From contig NZ_QLLR01000005.1 of NCBI RefSeq assembly GCF_003259615.1, forward strand, positions 202,418-266,417: a stretch of 64,000 bases of DNA, read 5' to 3'. The notes under the pieces are model-generated. The model saw nothing but the letters and a program-made list of their open reading frames with translations, was not told the origin of the DNA and ran no database searches. Origin of the DNA: Pedobacter cryoconitis (GTDB lineage: Bacteria; Bacteroidota; Bacteroidia; Sphingobacteriales; Sphingobacteriaceae). Made by a program: the position numbers and the translations under genes. This document shows, in pieces, positions 8,759 to 17,677 of this stretch (position 1 is its first letter; the number at the start of each line of letters is the position of its first letter).

Positions 8759-10393
8759 ATGAAACACTATATATATAAAGGTCTGATCATGATTGCGGGA
8801 TTGGCAGTAACTACCTCCTGTAAAAAATCACTTGTAGAAAATAATCCTTCAGGAATTACTGCTGAAAGTGTCTATACCACGCCGGCAGGATTTGAAACTC
8901 TGGTTAATGCAGCTTATTCCTATCAGCGCTGGTGGTATGGCAAAGAAGAAGGACATAGTATGTCTGAAATGGGAACAGACCTGTGGATGAGCGGTGCCGG
9001 AGATATTAGCACTGATTTAACCCAGTATATTAATCTTCAGGGAACCAATGCCGCTATTACCACCGAATGGCAACAATTGTATGCGGCTATTAATTTATGC
9101 AATGCAGGAATCAATAAGATTGCAGGAGCAGGGTTATCCTCAGCTACCAGGCCTGTAAGGGAAGCTGAGCTCAGATTTCTGCGTGCATTTTATTACTGGC
9201 ATATCGTTGAAAGCTGGGGAGGAGTTCATTTTTCCTTAAATGAAACGCAGGGTGTAATTACTACAGCGAATAAAACACCTGTAGAAACCTTTAACAAACA
9301 AATCATTGATGATCTTTTATTTGCTGTTGCCAATCTGCCTGCAACCACACCAGATTATGGAAGAGTAACCAAACCTGCTGCTCAGGCTTTTCTGTCAAGA
9401 ATGTATCTCACGCAAAAGAAAAATACGGAAGCAAGGGACATGGCGCTTGCTGTAATTAATGGCGGTTATGGTTTCACTTTATTACCTGCTTACGCTGACC
9501 TTTGGAAAATGTCGAATCTCAAAAACAAGGAGGTTGTTTATACCGTTAATTATTCGACAAACCTATCATTGAATGATCTTATAGATCCTATTCTCAATCC
9601 ATTAGGGCATAGCAGAGGAAGTAATAATGGACATATGTTATATGCCATGAAATACGATGATCAGCCTGGTATGTTGCGGGACCTCGCCAATGGAAGACCA
9701 TTTGACCGTTATATGCCCACACGTTTTCTATTGGATCTTTATGATGATAATGATTCCCGGTATGAAGGTTCATTTCAAACGGTCTGGTATGCAAATGGTA
9801 CGACCAGGCCTGCAGGTATGAAATTAGGCGATACTGCTATTCTGACGACTAAAAAAGTATTTCCTTCTGCAGGTAAATTATATAAAGTATTTGATAGAAA
9901 TGCTGTTTACAATGCTAACGGAACTGTTAAGGATCAATTACACTATGTGACACTCAGCAAATTTGCAGATCCTGTCAGGACAAGTATAAATGAAGCACAG
10001 AGTGCGAGGGATGTCTTTGTAATCCGTTTCGCTGAATTATACCTGATTGCTGCTGAAGCTGAATTTAACCTCGGAAATCCCGGAGCTGCTGCGACTTATT
10101 TAAATGTGATCCGAACCAGAGCTGCAAAATCTGGTAAAGTAGCTGCCATGCAGATTACACCGGCACAGGTTACACTGGATTTTATATTAGACGAACGGGC
10201 AAGGGAGTTTGCGGGTGAACAAATCCGTTGGTTTGATCTGAAAAGAGCTGGTAAACTGCAGGAAAGGGTCAAAGCATTTAACCCTGATGCTAAAGGTATA
10301 GCCGATTTTAACCTGGTCAGGCCTATCCCAAGAACACAGATTGATGCGGTTACCAATAAGAGTGAATTCACGCAGAACCCTGGTTATCAATAA
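8759..10393 (+). CDS. SusD/RagB-family surface glycan-binding lipoprotein
   Basis: Outer-membrane lipoprotein that caps the SusC barrel and captures oligosaccharides. The lipobox gives a lipidated Cys21 (TTSC followed by KKS). The SusD N-terminal helices include WQQLYAAINLCNAGINKI and REAELRFLRAFYYWHIVESWGG, and the C-terminal RagB/SusD block includes VFVIRFAELYLIAAEAEFNLG and LDERAREFAGEQIRWFDLKR. At 544 residues it is full length. It sits 16 bp after susC in the same operon; a terminator-like hairpin follows at 10475-10513. Confidence 0.95.
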   Translation: MKHYIYKGLIMIAGLAVTTSCKKSLVENNPSGITAESVYTTPAGFETLVNAAYSYQRWWYGKEEGHSMSEMGTDLWMSGAGDISTDLTQYINLQGTNAAITTEWQQLYAAINLCNAGINKIAGAGLSSATRPVREAELRFLRAFYYWHIVESWGGVHFSLNETQGVITTANKTPVETFNKQIIDDLLFAVANLPATTPDYGRVTKPAAQAFLSRMYLTQKKNTEARDMALAVINGGYGFTLLPAYADLWKMSNLKNKEVVYTVNYSTNLSLNDLIDPILNPLGHSRGSNNGHMLYAMKYDDQPGMLRDLANGRPFDRYMPTRFLLDLYDDNDSRYEGSFQTVWYANGTTRPAGMKLGDTAILTTKKVFPSAGKLYKVFDRNAVYNANGTVKDQLHYVTLSKFADPVRTSINEAQSARDVFVIRFAELYLIAAEAEFNLGNPGAAATYLNVIRTRAAKSGKVAAMQITPAQVTLDFILDERAREFAGEQIRWFDLKRAGKLQERVKAFNPDAKGIADFNLVRPIPRTQIDAVTNKSEFTQNPGYQ

Positions 10394-10474
10394 GAGTTAA
10401 TTTTAGAGCAATTGCTCAAAGCTTAAAGCCAGCCAGGAGTGAATTATAAAATGTGAGCTAAGGCTGTTGGCCAT

Positions 10475-10513
10475 AAAGAACGTCTCCAAATTGTGGAGGC
10501 GGTCTTTATTTTA
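10475..10513 (+). terminator. Hairpin terminator after susD
   Basis: AAAGAACGTCTCCA (10475-10488) pairs with TGGAGGCGGTCTTT (10494-10507) with two mismatched positions, followed by ATTTT. It ends the susCD transcript and may also stop read-through from the convergent lyase gene. Confidence 0.7.
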
Positions 10514-10600
10514 ATAGGAGAAATTGCCTGAGTAATCATTATTTGCAAAGCATTTCACTGGTGAACAGGAGGCCGGGTTTACTGCGCTCTAAACCAGAAA

Positions 10601-11716
10601 TCAGGAGCAGCCATTACCGGTTAAAGTAGCTCCTGCACCACCTGTCGAAGTAACAACTGCTTTAACACCGGATGAATTTAGTATTGTAATATTATAAGAA
10701 GGCGTAAATGCCGTACTACCATTACCTGCTATATTTCCTGATACATTGGTAAACGTGTTATCCTTAAGCTGTACAGCTGTAGCATTATTATCCATTAAAT
10801 CAACCGGATTCTTAACATTCTCGAAAACATTGGCTTCTGCTAAAATGTTGGCCTCAAAACCAGCCTGAATACAACTTTTACTTACTGTACTGTTAAAGTA
10901 ATTGTTAACCAGGTGCACTTTACCAAACCTTACCCTGGGCATTCTTGCTACGCAGCCTTCAGCCCACCAGCAACGTACAAATGTAACACGGAGCCGATTC
11001 CTGTCGGCAGTAGCGCTATCACTGGAACCAATCAGACCTGAAAAACGGTGATCATCTGAACCACCCGAACCACCAGCTCTTGGCGGTTTTAAATAGGCAA
11101 ATTTGCAATTAGAAACCGTAATATAATCAGAGATATTTTTGATGTCAAAGTTACCATCAACACCATCCCTGAACTCACAATGGTCAACCCATACATTTGT
11201 GCTCGCGTCTATTACTGCATTATCCCAGCCGTCAACATCATATGCCCCCGGGCCTTCAAAAATCAGGTTACGGATAATAATATTTGTACATCTTTTAACA
11301 TTGATAATTCCGGAATTTGCCTTGGTCTGATCTGCGGATACTAATTTAGCGCCCGCCGAGCCAAAAATGGTCTTTCCCGTCTGATCCTGAAAAGAGAGTC
11401 TTCCACCAGAGGGTATTGTAATTGTCCCATTGACCTGGACAACCTTAACATTAACATTTTGTATTGCAGCTTTTAAAGCTGTGTAATTAGTCACTACTAT
11501 TGGCGTAGCTGTACCGCCACCTGTAGTTCCTCCATTTTGTGAGGCCCATCCCTGCACAGTACAAGCCGCCTCAGTTACTGCACTCATTTTAGCACCTGCA
11601 TTTTCTGTACTGGCACCTGGATCTTTACTTTTCTGGCATCCAAAGGAAATAAAAGCTATGCACAAAGCCATAGCAGAAGAGGTCAGGTAGTTTACTCTCG
11701 TTTTCATGTTTTTCAT
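10601..11716 (-). CDS. PL1-family pectate lyase lipoprotein
   Basis: Polysaccharide lyase family 1 enzyme cleaving homogalacturonan by calcium-dependent beta-elimination. The lipobox SFGC puts a lipidated Cys at residue 27, so it is probably anchored in the outer membrane. Family signatures in order: the start-of-fold GWASQNGGTTGG (56-67), NVWVDHCEFRDG (174-185), DYITVSNCKF (197-206) and the catalytic-arginine block RMPRVRFGKVH (258-268). The 371 residues are complete. The gene converges on susCD. Its unsaturated products would feed SusCD and the GH105 enzyme. A large palindrome 75 bp upstream of the start may control it. Confidence 0.92.
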   Translation of the reverse strand: MKNMKTRVNYLTSSAMALCIAFISFGCQKSKDPGASTENAGAKMSAVTEAACTVQGWASQNGGTTGGGTATPIVVTNYTALKAAIQNVNVKVVQVNGTITIPSGGRLSFQDQTGKTIFGSAGAKLVSADQTKANSGIINVKRCTNIIIRNLIFEGPGAYDVDGWDNAVIDASTNVWVDHCEFRDGVDGNFDIKNISDYITVSNCKFAYLKPPRAGGSGGSDDHRFSGLIGSSDSATADRNRLRVTFVRCWWAEGCVARMPRVRFGKVHLVNNYFNSTVSKSCIQAGFEANILAEANVFENVKNPVDLMDNNATAVQLKDNTFTNVSGNIAGNGSTAFTPSYNITILNSSGVKAVVTSTGGAGATLTGNGCS

Positions 11717-11790
11717 ATTAGATTTATAATTGGTTAATTATTAAAATAATCATTGAAAAAATGGAAAGAAATTAAACAGTGAAATAAAAA

Positions 11791-11820
11791 TCCGCAATCG
11801 TTGCCGGTAACGATTGCGGA
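11791..11820. promoter_or_regulatory. 30-bp near-perfect palindrome between the lyase and small secreted-protein genes
   Basis: Arms TCCGCAATCGTT (11791-11802) and AACGATTGCGGA (11809-11820) are exact inverse complements around GCCGGT. Two readings are possible. On the minus strand the hairpin is followed by ATTTTTATTT, so it would work as an intrinsic terminator for the gene ending at 11895. But half of it recurs exactly, within a degenerate dyad, upstream of susC (5628-5641), which points to an operator for pectin-locus control. The two roles are not exclusive. Confidence 0.6.
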
Positions 11821-11876
11821 AAATATTAAGACGCTGACCGGAATAATTAAGTTAATTCATCTTCACAACCTTGTCC

Positions 11877-11920
11877 AGTTCAATTGCTGAAACCTCAAAG
11901 TTCAATTGCTGAAACCTCAA
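11877..11920. repeat. Perfect 22-bp tandem duplication at a gene end
   Basis: The 22-bp unit at 11877-11898 is repeated without change at 11899-11920. It overlaps the 3' end of the small secreted-protein gene and creates that gene's present stop codon at the junction. Confidence 0.95.
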
Positions 11921-12263
11921 TAAGCTCAGGTCCGGATTCCAGTGGGTAACCATCAACTCTTTTACCAGTTATAATGACTTTTTTACCAGCAAATTTATTC
12001 AGGTTTATCTTTTTACCAGCCTTTAGTGCAAAATTGGTTTCCGGCTGATCAGGCTTCCCGGATAAAGATTTTCCGTTTAGTATATGGGTGCCATATTGAT
12101 AAGTACTCACTCCCTGTTTCTGCAGTACACCAGCCCAGTAAAACTTAGTTTGTTTAGTCTGGCCGGTTTTGGACTTTTGCGTAGCAGCCTTCTTTTGAGC
12201 GAAAGAATTAGCGGAAGAAAGACAGATTAATGCGGCTGCTGATAATAAAAATAGATACTTCAT
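11895..12263 (-). CDS. Small secreted protein of unknown function, C-terminus shortened
   Basis: A 122-residue exported protein with a clear signal peptide (about residues 1-22, ending SANSFA) and a short Lys/Gln/Thr-rich linker before a compact domain from about residue 41 (FYWAGVLQKQGVSTYQYG, then KKVIITGKRVDGYP). I do not recognise the family; the alternating strands suggest a small beta-barrel or sandwich. The stop codon arises at the junction of a 22-bp tandem duplication. With a single repeat copy the frame would read through seven more residues (DKVVKMN) to a TAA at about 11855. The change is therefore probably recent and mild. The gene is monocistronic. Confidence 0.7.
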   Translation of the reverse strand: MKYLFLLSAAALICLSSANSFAQKKAATQKSKTGQTKQTKFYWAGVLQKQGVSTYQYGTHILNGKSLSGKPDQPETNFALKAGKKINLNKFAGKKVIITGKRVDGYPLESGPELIEVSAIEL

Positions 12264-12386
12264 AGTGATGAAATTGATTGATAATTTAAAGAATGTTTAT
12301 TCTCCTTAAACGGTACAAATGATTATTATGCTACAAAATATAAAGAATAAGAGTAACATTTCCTTAAGCACACAGTCTATAATACA

Positions 12387-13919
12387 ATGATGACAAATAA
12401 AACTCACTTCTTTTTTGCGCTGATCCTGATAATTTGCGGTCTGTTTAACCTGGCTAAGGCACAGGATACTGTAATTACAAAAATAGATCATGGAATTCTT
12501 GACTCCTTAAATTCAACCCTATTGAAGGAAAAAAGGCTGGTTGAGGTATTTCTTCCCAAAGATTACAAACCAGGCAGTGATCGTAAATATGATGTCCTCT
12601 ATGTATTGGACGGTGGCAATTGGAATACGGGTTTAATTAAAGATACCCAACACTTTTTAGAAGGGACATCCTTTATGCCCTCCACAATAATTGTCAGTGT
12701 TTTAGGTATTGACCGGAATAAAGACCTGACTCCAACTCATCTTGATGGTTGGCAAACCTCAGGTGGAGCAGTTAAGTTTTTGGGGTTTCTAAAAGATGAA
12801 CTCATCCCTTATATTGATAAAAAATACCCCTCAAATGGTGAAAATACACTTTGGGGACATTCATTAGGCGGCTTGTTTGTTACTTATGCGCTATTGAATG
12901 AGCCAACAACCTTTAAATCCTACATTGCAGTTGATCCAAGCCTTTGGTGGGACAAATGTTATATACAAAAAATTGCACCCGCTAAATTACCTGGATTAGC
13001 TGGCCTGGATATTACACTTTTTATAGGCGGCAGAGAAGGTGAAGACGGCAAAGGAATGAAGATTGATACGATGAACACGATCCTTCAAAAATATGCCCCT
13101 GCAGGACTAACCTGGAAAAGTTTAACTTACCCGAATGAAACGCACAATTCTATCAGGCTGAAAAACACCTATGACGGTTTGAAATTTTCCTATACCGGTT
13201 TTAATAATAAAGCAAAATTTCACCCCATGAATGGAATTATAGTAAAAGATAAGTCTGTCAAAATATGGTATTTTAATGATACGACAGCTGTACATTATAC
13301 CCTTGACGGTACATCACCAACTATTTCGTCTCCCCAAATGCAGCGCGAACTTACCCTAACCACTGCAACCAGGCTCACTACTAGAAACTTCACAGGCAGA
13401 ACCCGTTATAATCAAACTGTGACAGGTGATTTTATAGCCGGAAAAAGCTTGCCAACTGTTTCAAAAAAGAAAAATGTAAAGGCAGGTGGTTTTAATTATG
13501 CTTATTACGAAGGTAAATGGGAAAAGTGGCCAGACTTTAAAGCCTTAAAGAATCCAGTGAAAACAGGAATAACAAATGGTAATTTTAACTTAGATAAACT
13601 ACCCAAAAAGGACAATATTGCTGTAGTTATTGATGGACAACTGGAAAGTAAGGAAGAAGGATATTATATGTTTATACTCGAAAACGGTGAAGAGGCAAAC
13701 TTATATCTTGGCAATCATTTATTAATGCGGATGACCGATTCTACTAACCAGTTATGTACTTACCTGGTACCCTTAAATAAAGGTTTTTATTCACTGAGAT
13801 TGGAGTCTTTCCAAAAAAAAGAAGGTTATAAATTAAAACTCAGTTATTTGACCCCCAGTATCATGCAAACCAAAAATGGGGTTGCTATACCATTGGAACT
13901 TCAATATGGCCGCAACTAA
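12387..13919 (+). CDS. Secreted esterase (enterochelin esterase/IroE-like) with C-terminal PA14-like region
   Basis: Exported alpha/beta-hydrolase of the putative-esterase (Esterase D/Fes) family. A signal peptide ends near residue 25. The nucleophile elbow is GHSLGG (Ser159) and the likely catalytic His is His253 in ETHNSIR. From about residue 275 to 350 comes a segment like the C-terminal domain seen in bacterial chitobiase-type proteins (LDGTSPTISSP), and the last ~130 residues (IDGQLESKEEGYYMFILENG) resemble a PA14-type carbohydrate-binding domain. This build fits a sugar-acetyl or feruloyl esterase acting on plant polysaccharide, consistent with the pectin locus, though the substrate is inferred. 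The next in-frame ATG, 3 bp downstream, is an equally good start. Confidence 0.75.
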   Translation: MMTNKTHFFFALILIICGLFNLAKAQDTVITKIDHGILDSLNSTLLKEKRLVEVFLPKDYKPGSDRKYDVLYVLDGGNWNTGLIKDTQHFLEGTSFMPSTIIVSVLGIDRNKDLTPTHLDGWQTSGGAVKFLGFLKDELIPYIDKKYPSNGENTLWGHSLGGLFVTYALLNEPTTFKSYIAVDPSLWWDKCYIQKIAPAKLPGLAGLDITLFIGGREGEDGKGMKIDTMNTILQKYAPAGLTWKSLTYPNETHNSIRLKNTYDGLKFSYTGFNNKAKFHPMNGIIVKDKSVKIWYFNDTTAVHYTLDGTSPTISSPQMQRELTLTTATRLTTRNFTGRTRYNQTVTGDFIAGKSLPTVSKKKNVKAGGFNYAYYEGKWEKWPDFKALKNPVKTGITNGNFNLDKLPKKDNIAVVIDGQLESKEEGYYMFILENGEEANLYLGNHLLMRMTDSTNQLCTYLVPLNKGFYSLRLESFQKKEGYKLKLSYLTPSIMQTKNGVAIPLELQYGRN

Positions 13920-13934
13920 AAATATTCACTATAC

Positions 13935-15353
13935 CTAACCTTTCAGACTCTTTGCCAGGGTTCCCAGTTGTTTGAGTTTAGCCTTTATTTCCGCTGACCA
14001 GGGTAAACCGATGCAAAGTCTCATACAGTTCTCAAATTGATTTTGCAGTGTAAATATTCTGCCAGGCGTAATGCTGATCTGTTGTTTAATAGCCAGATAA
14101 TACAGTTTCTTTGTATCAATTTCAGGGCTAAACTCAACCCAGATTGCAAGCCCTCCCTGGGGTCTGCTTGTCTTTGTGCCCTCCGGAAAATATTCCGCTA
14201 TAGCCTGGACATAATTTTGGTAATTGAGCTGTAACGTCCGGCGAAGCTGACGCAAATGATTTTCGTACTTACCCGTTTTCAGGAAATTGGCAACTGATTC
14301 CTGAATAATAGAAGCAGAAGATATAGAATGGATCAGCTTTAACTGGAGTATCTTTTCTTTGTATTTACCCGGAGCAACCCACCCCACACGATAGCCCGGT
14401 GCCAGCGTTTTGGAGACAGAGCTGCACCATAAAACGTTTCCTCCCTGATCAAATGACTTGCAGCATTTTGGACGTTGCGTACCAAAATATAAATCACCGT
14501 AAATATCATCTTCAATCAATGGAATCTGGTGCTGAGCTAACAGTGCAACAATTTCCTTTTTATGTTCATCAGGCATACAGCTCCCCAAAGGCGTGTTAAA
14601 ATTGGGTACCAGCAGGCAAAGATTAATTTTTGGAATAGCCTCTTTTAACGCAGCTATATCTAAACCAGTAGTCGGATGTGTTGGAAGTTCCAGTACTTTA
14701 AATCCCAGGCTAATGGCCAGTTGCAGTGTTCCTGGATAACAAGGGCTCTCCATTGCGATTGTATCTCCTGGCTTTCCCAGCGCCATTAAACAAAGAGAAA
14801 CTGCATTCATTGCACCGTTAGTAGTGATTAATTCATTTTCATTTAAATTTCCACCCCAGGATAAAGAGCGGATAGCGATCATTCTTCTCAACTTGATATT
14901 GCCCTGCAAAGGCTCATAACCCGTGCCACCCTCTTTAAGCTCTCTTGTGGCCATGATGATCTCCTTTTTTAATTTAGCTAACGGAAGTAAATCTCCAGAC
15001 GGGGCACTAATAGAAAAAAGGGTAAGATTCTCATTCCCCATATTCGCATAAACCTGGCTGATCAGTTCGTCTGGCTCATTGCTGTTTGCCATTGCCGACG
15101 GCTGGCTAATCTCAGGAAGCGGAAGTTTCAAATAAGGTAACCGGCTCACAAAATATCCTGACTGCGGTTTGGAATCAATTAATGATTGCGCCTCGAGTTC
15201 CAGAAATACTCTTTTTGCTGTATTCATGCTGATGGAATGTTCCTTACATAACATTCTTACAGAAGGCAATTTGTCTCCGGATTTTAAAACCCCACTGGTA
15301 ATCTGACGGGCAATTCCGCTTGCGATGTCACTATACAGGAAATCTTTACTCAT
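13935..15353 (-). CDS. MocR-type regulator (GntR winged helix fused to PLP aminotransferase fold)
   Basis: Cytoplasmic transcription factor of the MocR/PdxR subfamily. Residues 1-70 form a GntR winged helix (GDKLPSVRMLCKEHSISMNT). Residues ~110-470 are a class I aminotransferase fold with the PLP-binding Lys in SSVSKTLAPGYRVGW (Lys315), EDDIYGDLYF and a C-terminal RLCIGLPWS arginine block. It is divergent from a DMT exporter with 96 bp between the start codons, the usual arrangement of MocR with its target. Direct ACTGTGT repeats in that gap are candidate sites. The effector could be PLP, an amino acid or an amine. Confidence 0.9.
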   Translation of the reverse strand: MSKDFLYSDIASGIARQITSGVLKSGDKLPSVRMLCKEHSISMNTAKRVFLELEAQSLIDSKPQSGYFVSRLPYLKLPLPEISQPSAMANSNEPDELISQVYANMGNENLTLFSISAPSGDLLPLAKLKKEIIMATRELKEGGTGYEPLQGNIKLRRMIAIRSLSWGGNLNENELITTNGAMNAVSLCLMALGKPGDTIAMESPCYPGTLQLAISLGFKVLELPTHPTTGLDIAALKEAIPKINLCLLVPNFNTPLGSCMPDEHKKEIVALLAQHQIPLIEDDIYGDLYFGTQRPKCCKSFDQGGNVLWCSSVSKTLAPGYRVGWVAPGKYKEKILQLKLIHSISSASIIQESVANFLKTGKYENHLRQLRRTLQLNYQNYVQAIAEYFPEGTKTSRPQGGLAIWVEFSPEIDTKKLYYLAIKQQISITPGRIFTLQNQFENCMRLCIGLPWSAEIKAKLKQLGTLAKSLKG

Positions 15354-15365
15354 GTCACAAAGGTA

Positions 15366-15402
15366 ACTGTGTCCATTGAAATATGCAAAACTGAGACTGT
15401 GT
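15366..15402. promoter_or_regulatory. Candidate MocR operator (direct repeats)
   Basis: ACTGTGT occurs at 15366-15372 and 15396-15402, exactly 30 bp apart on the same strand (about three helical turns). Direct repeats upstream of the target promoter are the known binding pattern for MocR proteins. The promoter -7 box lies just downstream. Confidence 0.4.
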
Positions 15403-15420
15403 TTGCAGTGAAGCCTTGTC

Positions 15421-15428
15421 TATTTTTG
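15421..15428 (+). promoter_or_regulatory. -7 promoter box (TAnnTTTG) of the DMT exporter
   Basis: TATTTTTG matches the Bacteroidota -7 consensus TAnnTTTG. Transcription would begin near 15434, so the GTG at 15369 cannot be used and the exporter starts at ATG 15450. No clear -33 TTTG at the usual spacing, which fits a promoter that needs an activator. Confidence 0.45.
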
Positions 15429-15449
15429 CAGGATTACATAAACAATAGT

Positions 15450-16331
15450 ATGGAAAGCAGTAAATTAACCGAAAACAACAGGCACGGATGGATAAATGGA
15501 GCAATTGGCGTATTGATCTTCAGCGGCTCAATGCCAGCAACAAGAGTGGCCGTTCTGGATTTCGGGCCAATCTTTGTAACCGTTGCCCGGGCAACTATCG
15601 CAGGGTTGCTTGCACTTTGCATCCTGCTGATTTTTAAAGAAAAGCGGCCAGAAAAGAGACATCTTTTTTCCTTGACGATTGTATCAATAGGTGTTGTTAT
15701 CGGATTTCCATTACTTTCTGCAATGGCCTTACAGTATGTGACTTCAGCACATTCACTGGTATTTCTCGGTATGCTGCCATTAACTACGGCAATATTTGGT
15801 ATGATAAGAGGGGGAGAGCGCCCTCATCCATTATTTTGGTTATTCTCCGGTTCAGGCAGTTTACTGGTTATCGGTTTTGCAGTGGCTCAGGGGCTTTCGG
15901 CATCACCCATAGGTGACATCCTCATGCTAATGGCAGTTATCCTTTGCGGACTTGGCTATGCCGAAGGAGCGAAACTTTCAAAAACACTGGGCGGATGGCA
16001 GGTAATCTGCTGGGCACTGATTTTATCACTCCCTTTAATGGGGCCTATCCTTTTTTTTCAGCTTCCGTCCTCATTCGCAGGAGTTGGTACAGCAGCCTGG
16101 GCCGGTCTTGCTTATATCTCTGTATTCAGTATGCTGATTGGTTTTATATTCTGGTATCGCGGATTAGCCCAGGGAGGTATAGCGGCCGTAGGTCAATTAC
16201 AGCTATTACAACCTTTTTTCGGATTAATCCTTGCAGCAACTTTACTCCATGAACAGGTGAGCATCGGTATGCTGGGGGTTACAGTTGGCGTAATCCTTTG
16301 CGTTGCGGGCTCAAAGAAATTCGCAAAATAA
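15450..16331 (+). CDS. EamA-family (DMT superfamily) exporter
   Basis: Inner-membrane transporter of 293 residues with ten predicted hydrophobic helices in two EamA repeats. I chose ATG 15450 (MESSKLTENN) because an upstream GTG at 15369 would add a polar stretch and lies before the likely promoter box. DMT proteins of this size export amino acids or other small metabolites. The divergent MocR gene suggests induction by a vitamin B6 or amino-acid-type effector; the substrate is not readable from sequence. Confidence 0.85.
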   Translation: MESSKLTENNRHGWINGAIGVLIFSGSMPATRVAVLDFGPIFVTVARATIAGLLALCILLIFKEKRPEKRHLFSLTIVSIGVVIGFPLLSAMALQYVTSAHSLVFLGMLPLTTAIFGMIRGGERPHPLFWLFSGSGSLLVIGFAVAQGLSASPIGDILMLMAVILCGLGYAEGAKLSKTLGGWQVICWALILSLPLMGPILFFQLPSSFAGVGTAAWAGLAYISVFSMLIGFIFWYRGLAQGGIAAVGQLQLLQPFFGLILAATLLHEQVSIGMLGVTVGVILCVAGSKKFAK

Positions 16332-16425
16332 TAGGATGAAGGGAACAAACAATTGGCAGGTATATCAAGTTGTTGGATAAAAGGGAATATTCATTCTGAA
16401 AATAACAAAGTAAAAATATAACACC

Positions 16426-17266
16426 ATGGAAGAATCCATTCATTCAGGAAAGACAGAAGTTGTGCTCATCGGGACAGGAATCATGAGTGCAACCCTTGCT
16501 GTCATGTTAAATCAACTTGATCCCAATCTCCAGATCAAAATTTACGAAGTTTTGGATCAACCTGCACAAGAAAGTTCCAACGCCTGGAATAATGCAGGTA
16601 CAGGTCATGCTGCACTTTGTGAGCTTAACTATACGCCTGAAAAAGAGGATGGGTGTATTGACATCGCCAAAGCACTTGAAGTCAATACGGAATTCGATTT
16701 ATCCCGTCAGTTCTGGTCATATCTGGTTGGGAAAAAGGTAATTGAAAATCCACAGTCATTTATACCTTGATTTATTCAGTTCGATTGATCCGCATAAGAT
16801 CCTTCCGCTGCTTGCAGTAGGCAGAGATAATATGGCACTGACCAAATATCTGATAGGACAGGTGCTTGAATCCAAAGAGGAACGTTTCACTGCATTACAC
16901 GAATTTTTTCCTGAAGCCAATGAAGAAGACTGGTCTTTGGAAACTGCCGGGCAGCGGGTCCAGATTATCAAAAAAGATCCCGTTCATGGAGGGATTCTCG
17001 AATTTGGTACAGAGCTGGTTGGCTCAGCCGATCAAAGTATCATTGCAATGCTTGGCGCATCACCCGGCGCATCTACTGCCGTATAGATTATGGTCGATGT
17101 TTTAGAGCGCTGCTTTACCGAAAAGATGAAAAATGGTGGGTGGGCTGCAAAGCTGAAGGAAATGATCCCTTCCTACGGGCAATCACTAAAAGAAAATCCA
17201 GCGCTCTGTCAGGACTTAAGAAAGCAAACAGCAGCAACACTTCACCTTCAAAATATACCATCATGA
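16426..17266 (+). pseudogene. mqo: Malate:quinone oxidoreductase, broken
   Basis: Remains of a peripheral membrane FAD enzyme that oxidises malate to oxaloacetate with a quinone acceptor. The N-terminal FAD-binding part is clear ([39 protein letters not shown]) up to ENPQSFI near 16766. The frame then shifts straight into sequence from the last third of the enzyme ([42 protein letters not shown]), so roughly 200 codons are missing. In that frame a TAG at 17084-17086 interrupts ...STAV, after which IMVDVLERCF and the normal C-terminus continue to TGA 17264-17266. Family members are about 490-500 residues. Deletion, frameshift and nonsense codon together make function very unlikely. Confidence 0.92.
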
Positions 17267-17625
17267 TCAAAGCATATTTAATGTATACCGGTAACGACGG
17301 TGATTCTCATTTTAAAACTGGCAGTATAGCTGAAGGAGCTTTGGTTAAAGCCGACCACGTTCTTTTTAAGGAAACTCCTGCACATTCTTCCTTTGACTGG
17401 CATAATGATCCAATACCACAATATGTGATTACTTTATCTGGTATACTTGAATTTACCATGAAAAACGGGAAAACCTTTGTTATTCATCCCGGAGATATTC
17501 TTTTAGCTACCGATCACACTGGAACAGGACATAAATGGAGGCTGCTGAATGATGAGCCCTGGAAACGCATTTATGCTGTTTTTCAAGAAGATGCAGAGAC
17601 ACATTTTATCCCGGACAACAGCTGA
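17263..17625 (+). CDS. Cupin-domain protein
   Basis: Small single-domain cupin of 120 residues. The ATG at 17263 overlaps the TGA of the mqo remnant (ATGA); a longer open frame from 17140 is only the out-of-frame shadow of mqo. The two cupin motifs are visible (HNDPIPQYVITLSGILEFT and HPGDILLATDHTGTGHKW), with His residues placed to bind a metal. Overlap with the dead mqo means its translation may once have been coupled to mqo. Function unknown; such cupins often bind or modify small molecules. Confidence 0.78.
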   Translation: MIKAYLMYTGNDGDSHFKTGSIAEGALVKADHVLFKETPAHSSFDWHNDPIPQYVITLSGILEFTMKNGKTFVIHPGDILLATDHTGTGHKWRLLNDEPWKRIYAVFQEDAETHFIPDNS

Positions 17626-17677
17626 GAATGGCCTGGAGTTAAGCATTCCTTAGCATCATTTCTTCCAGATTATACTG

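Noticed and set aside
15369..15449. GTG start for the MocR-linked exporter
   Set aside because: It precedes the likely promoter -7 box and adds residues without DMT character.
17140..17262. Longer start for the cupin gene
   Set aside because: This part overlaps the mqo remnant in another frame; the cupin fold begins at ATG 17263.
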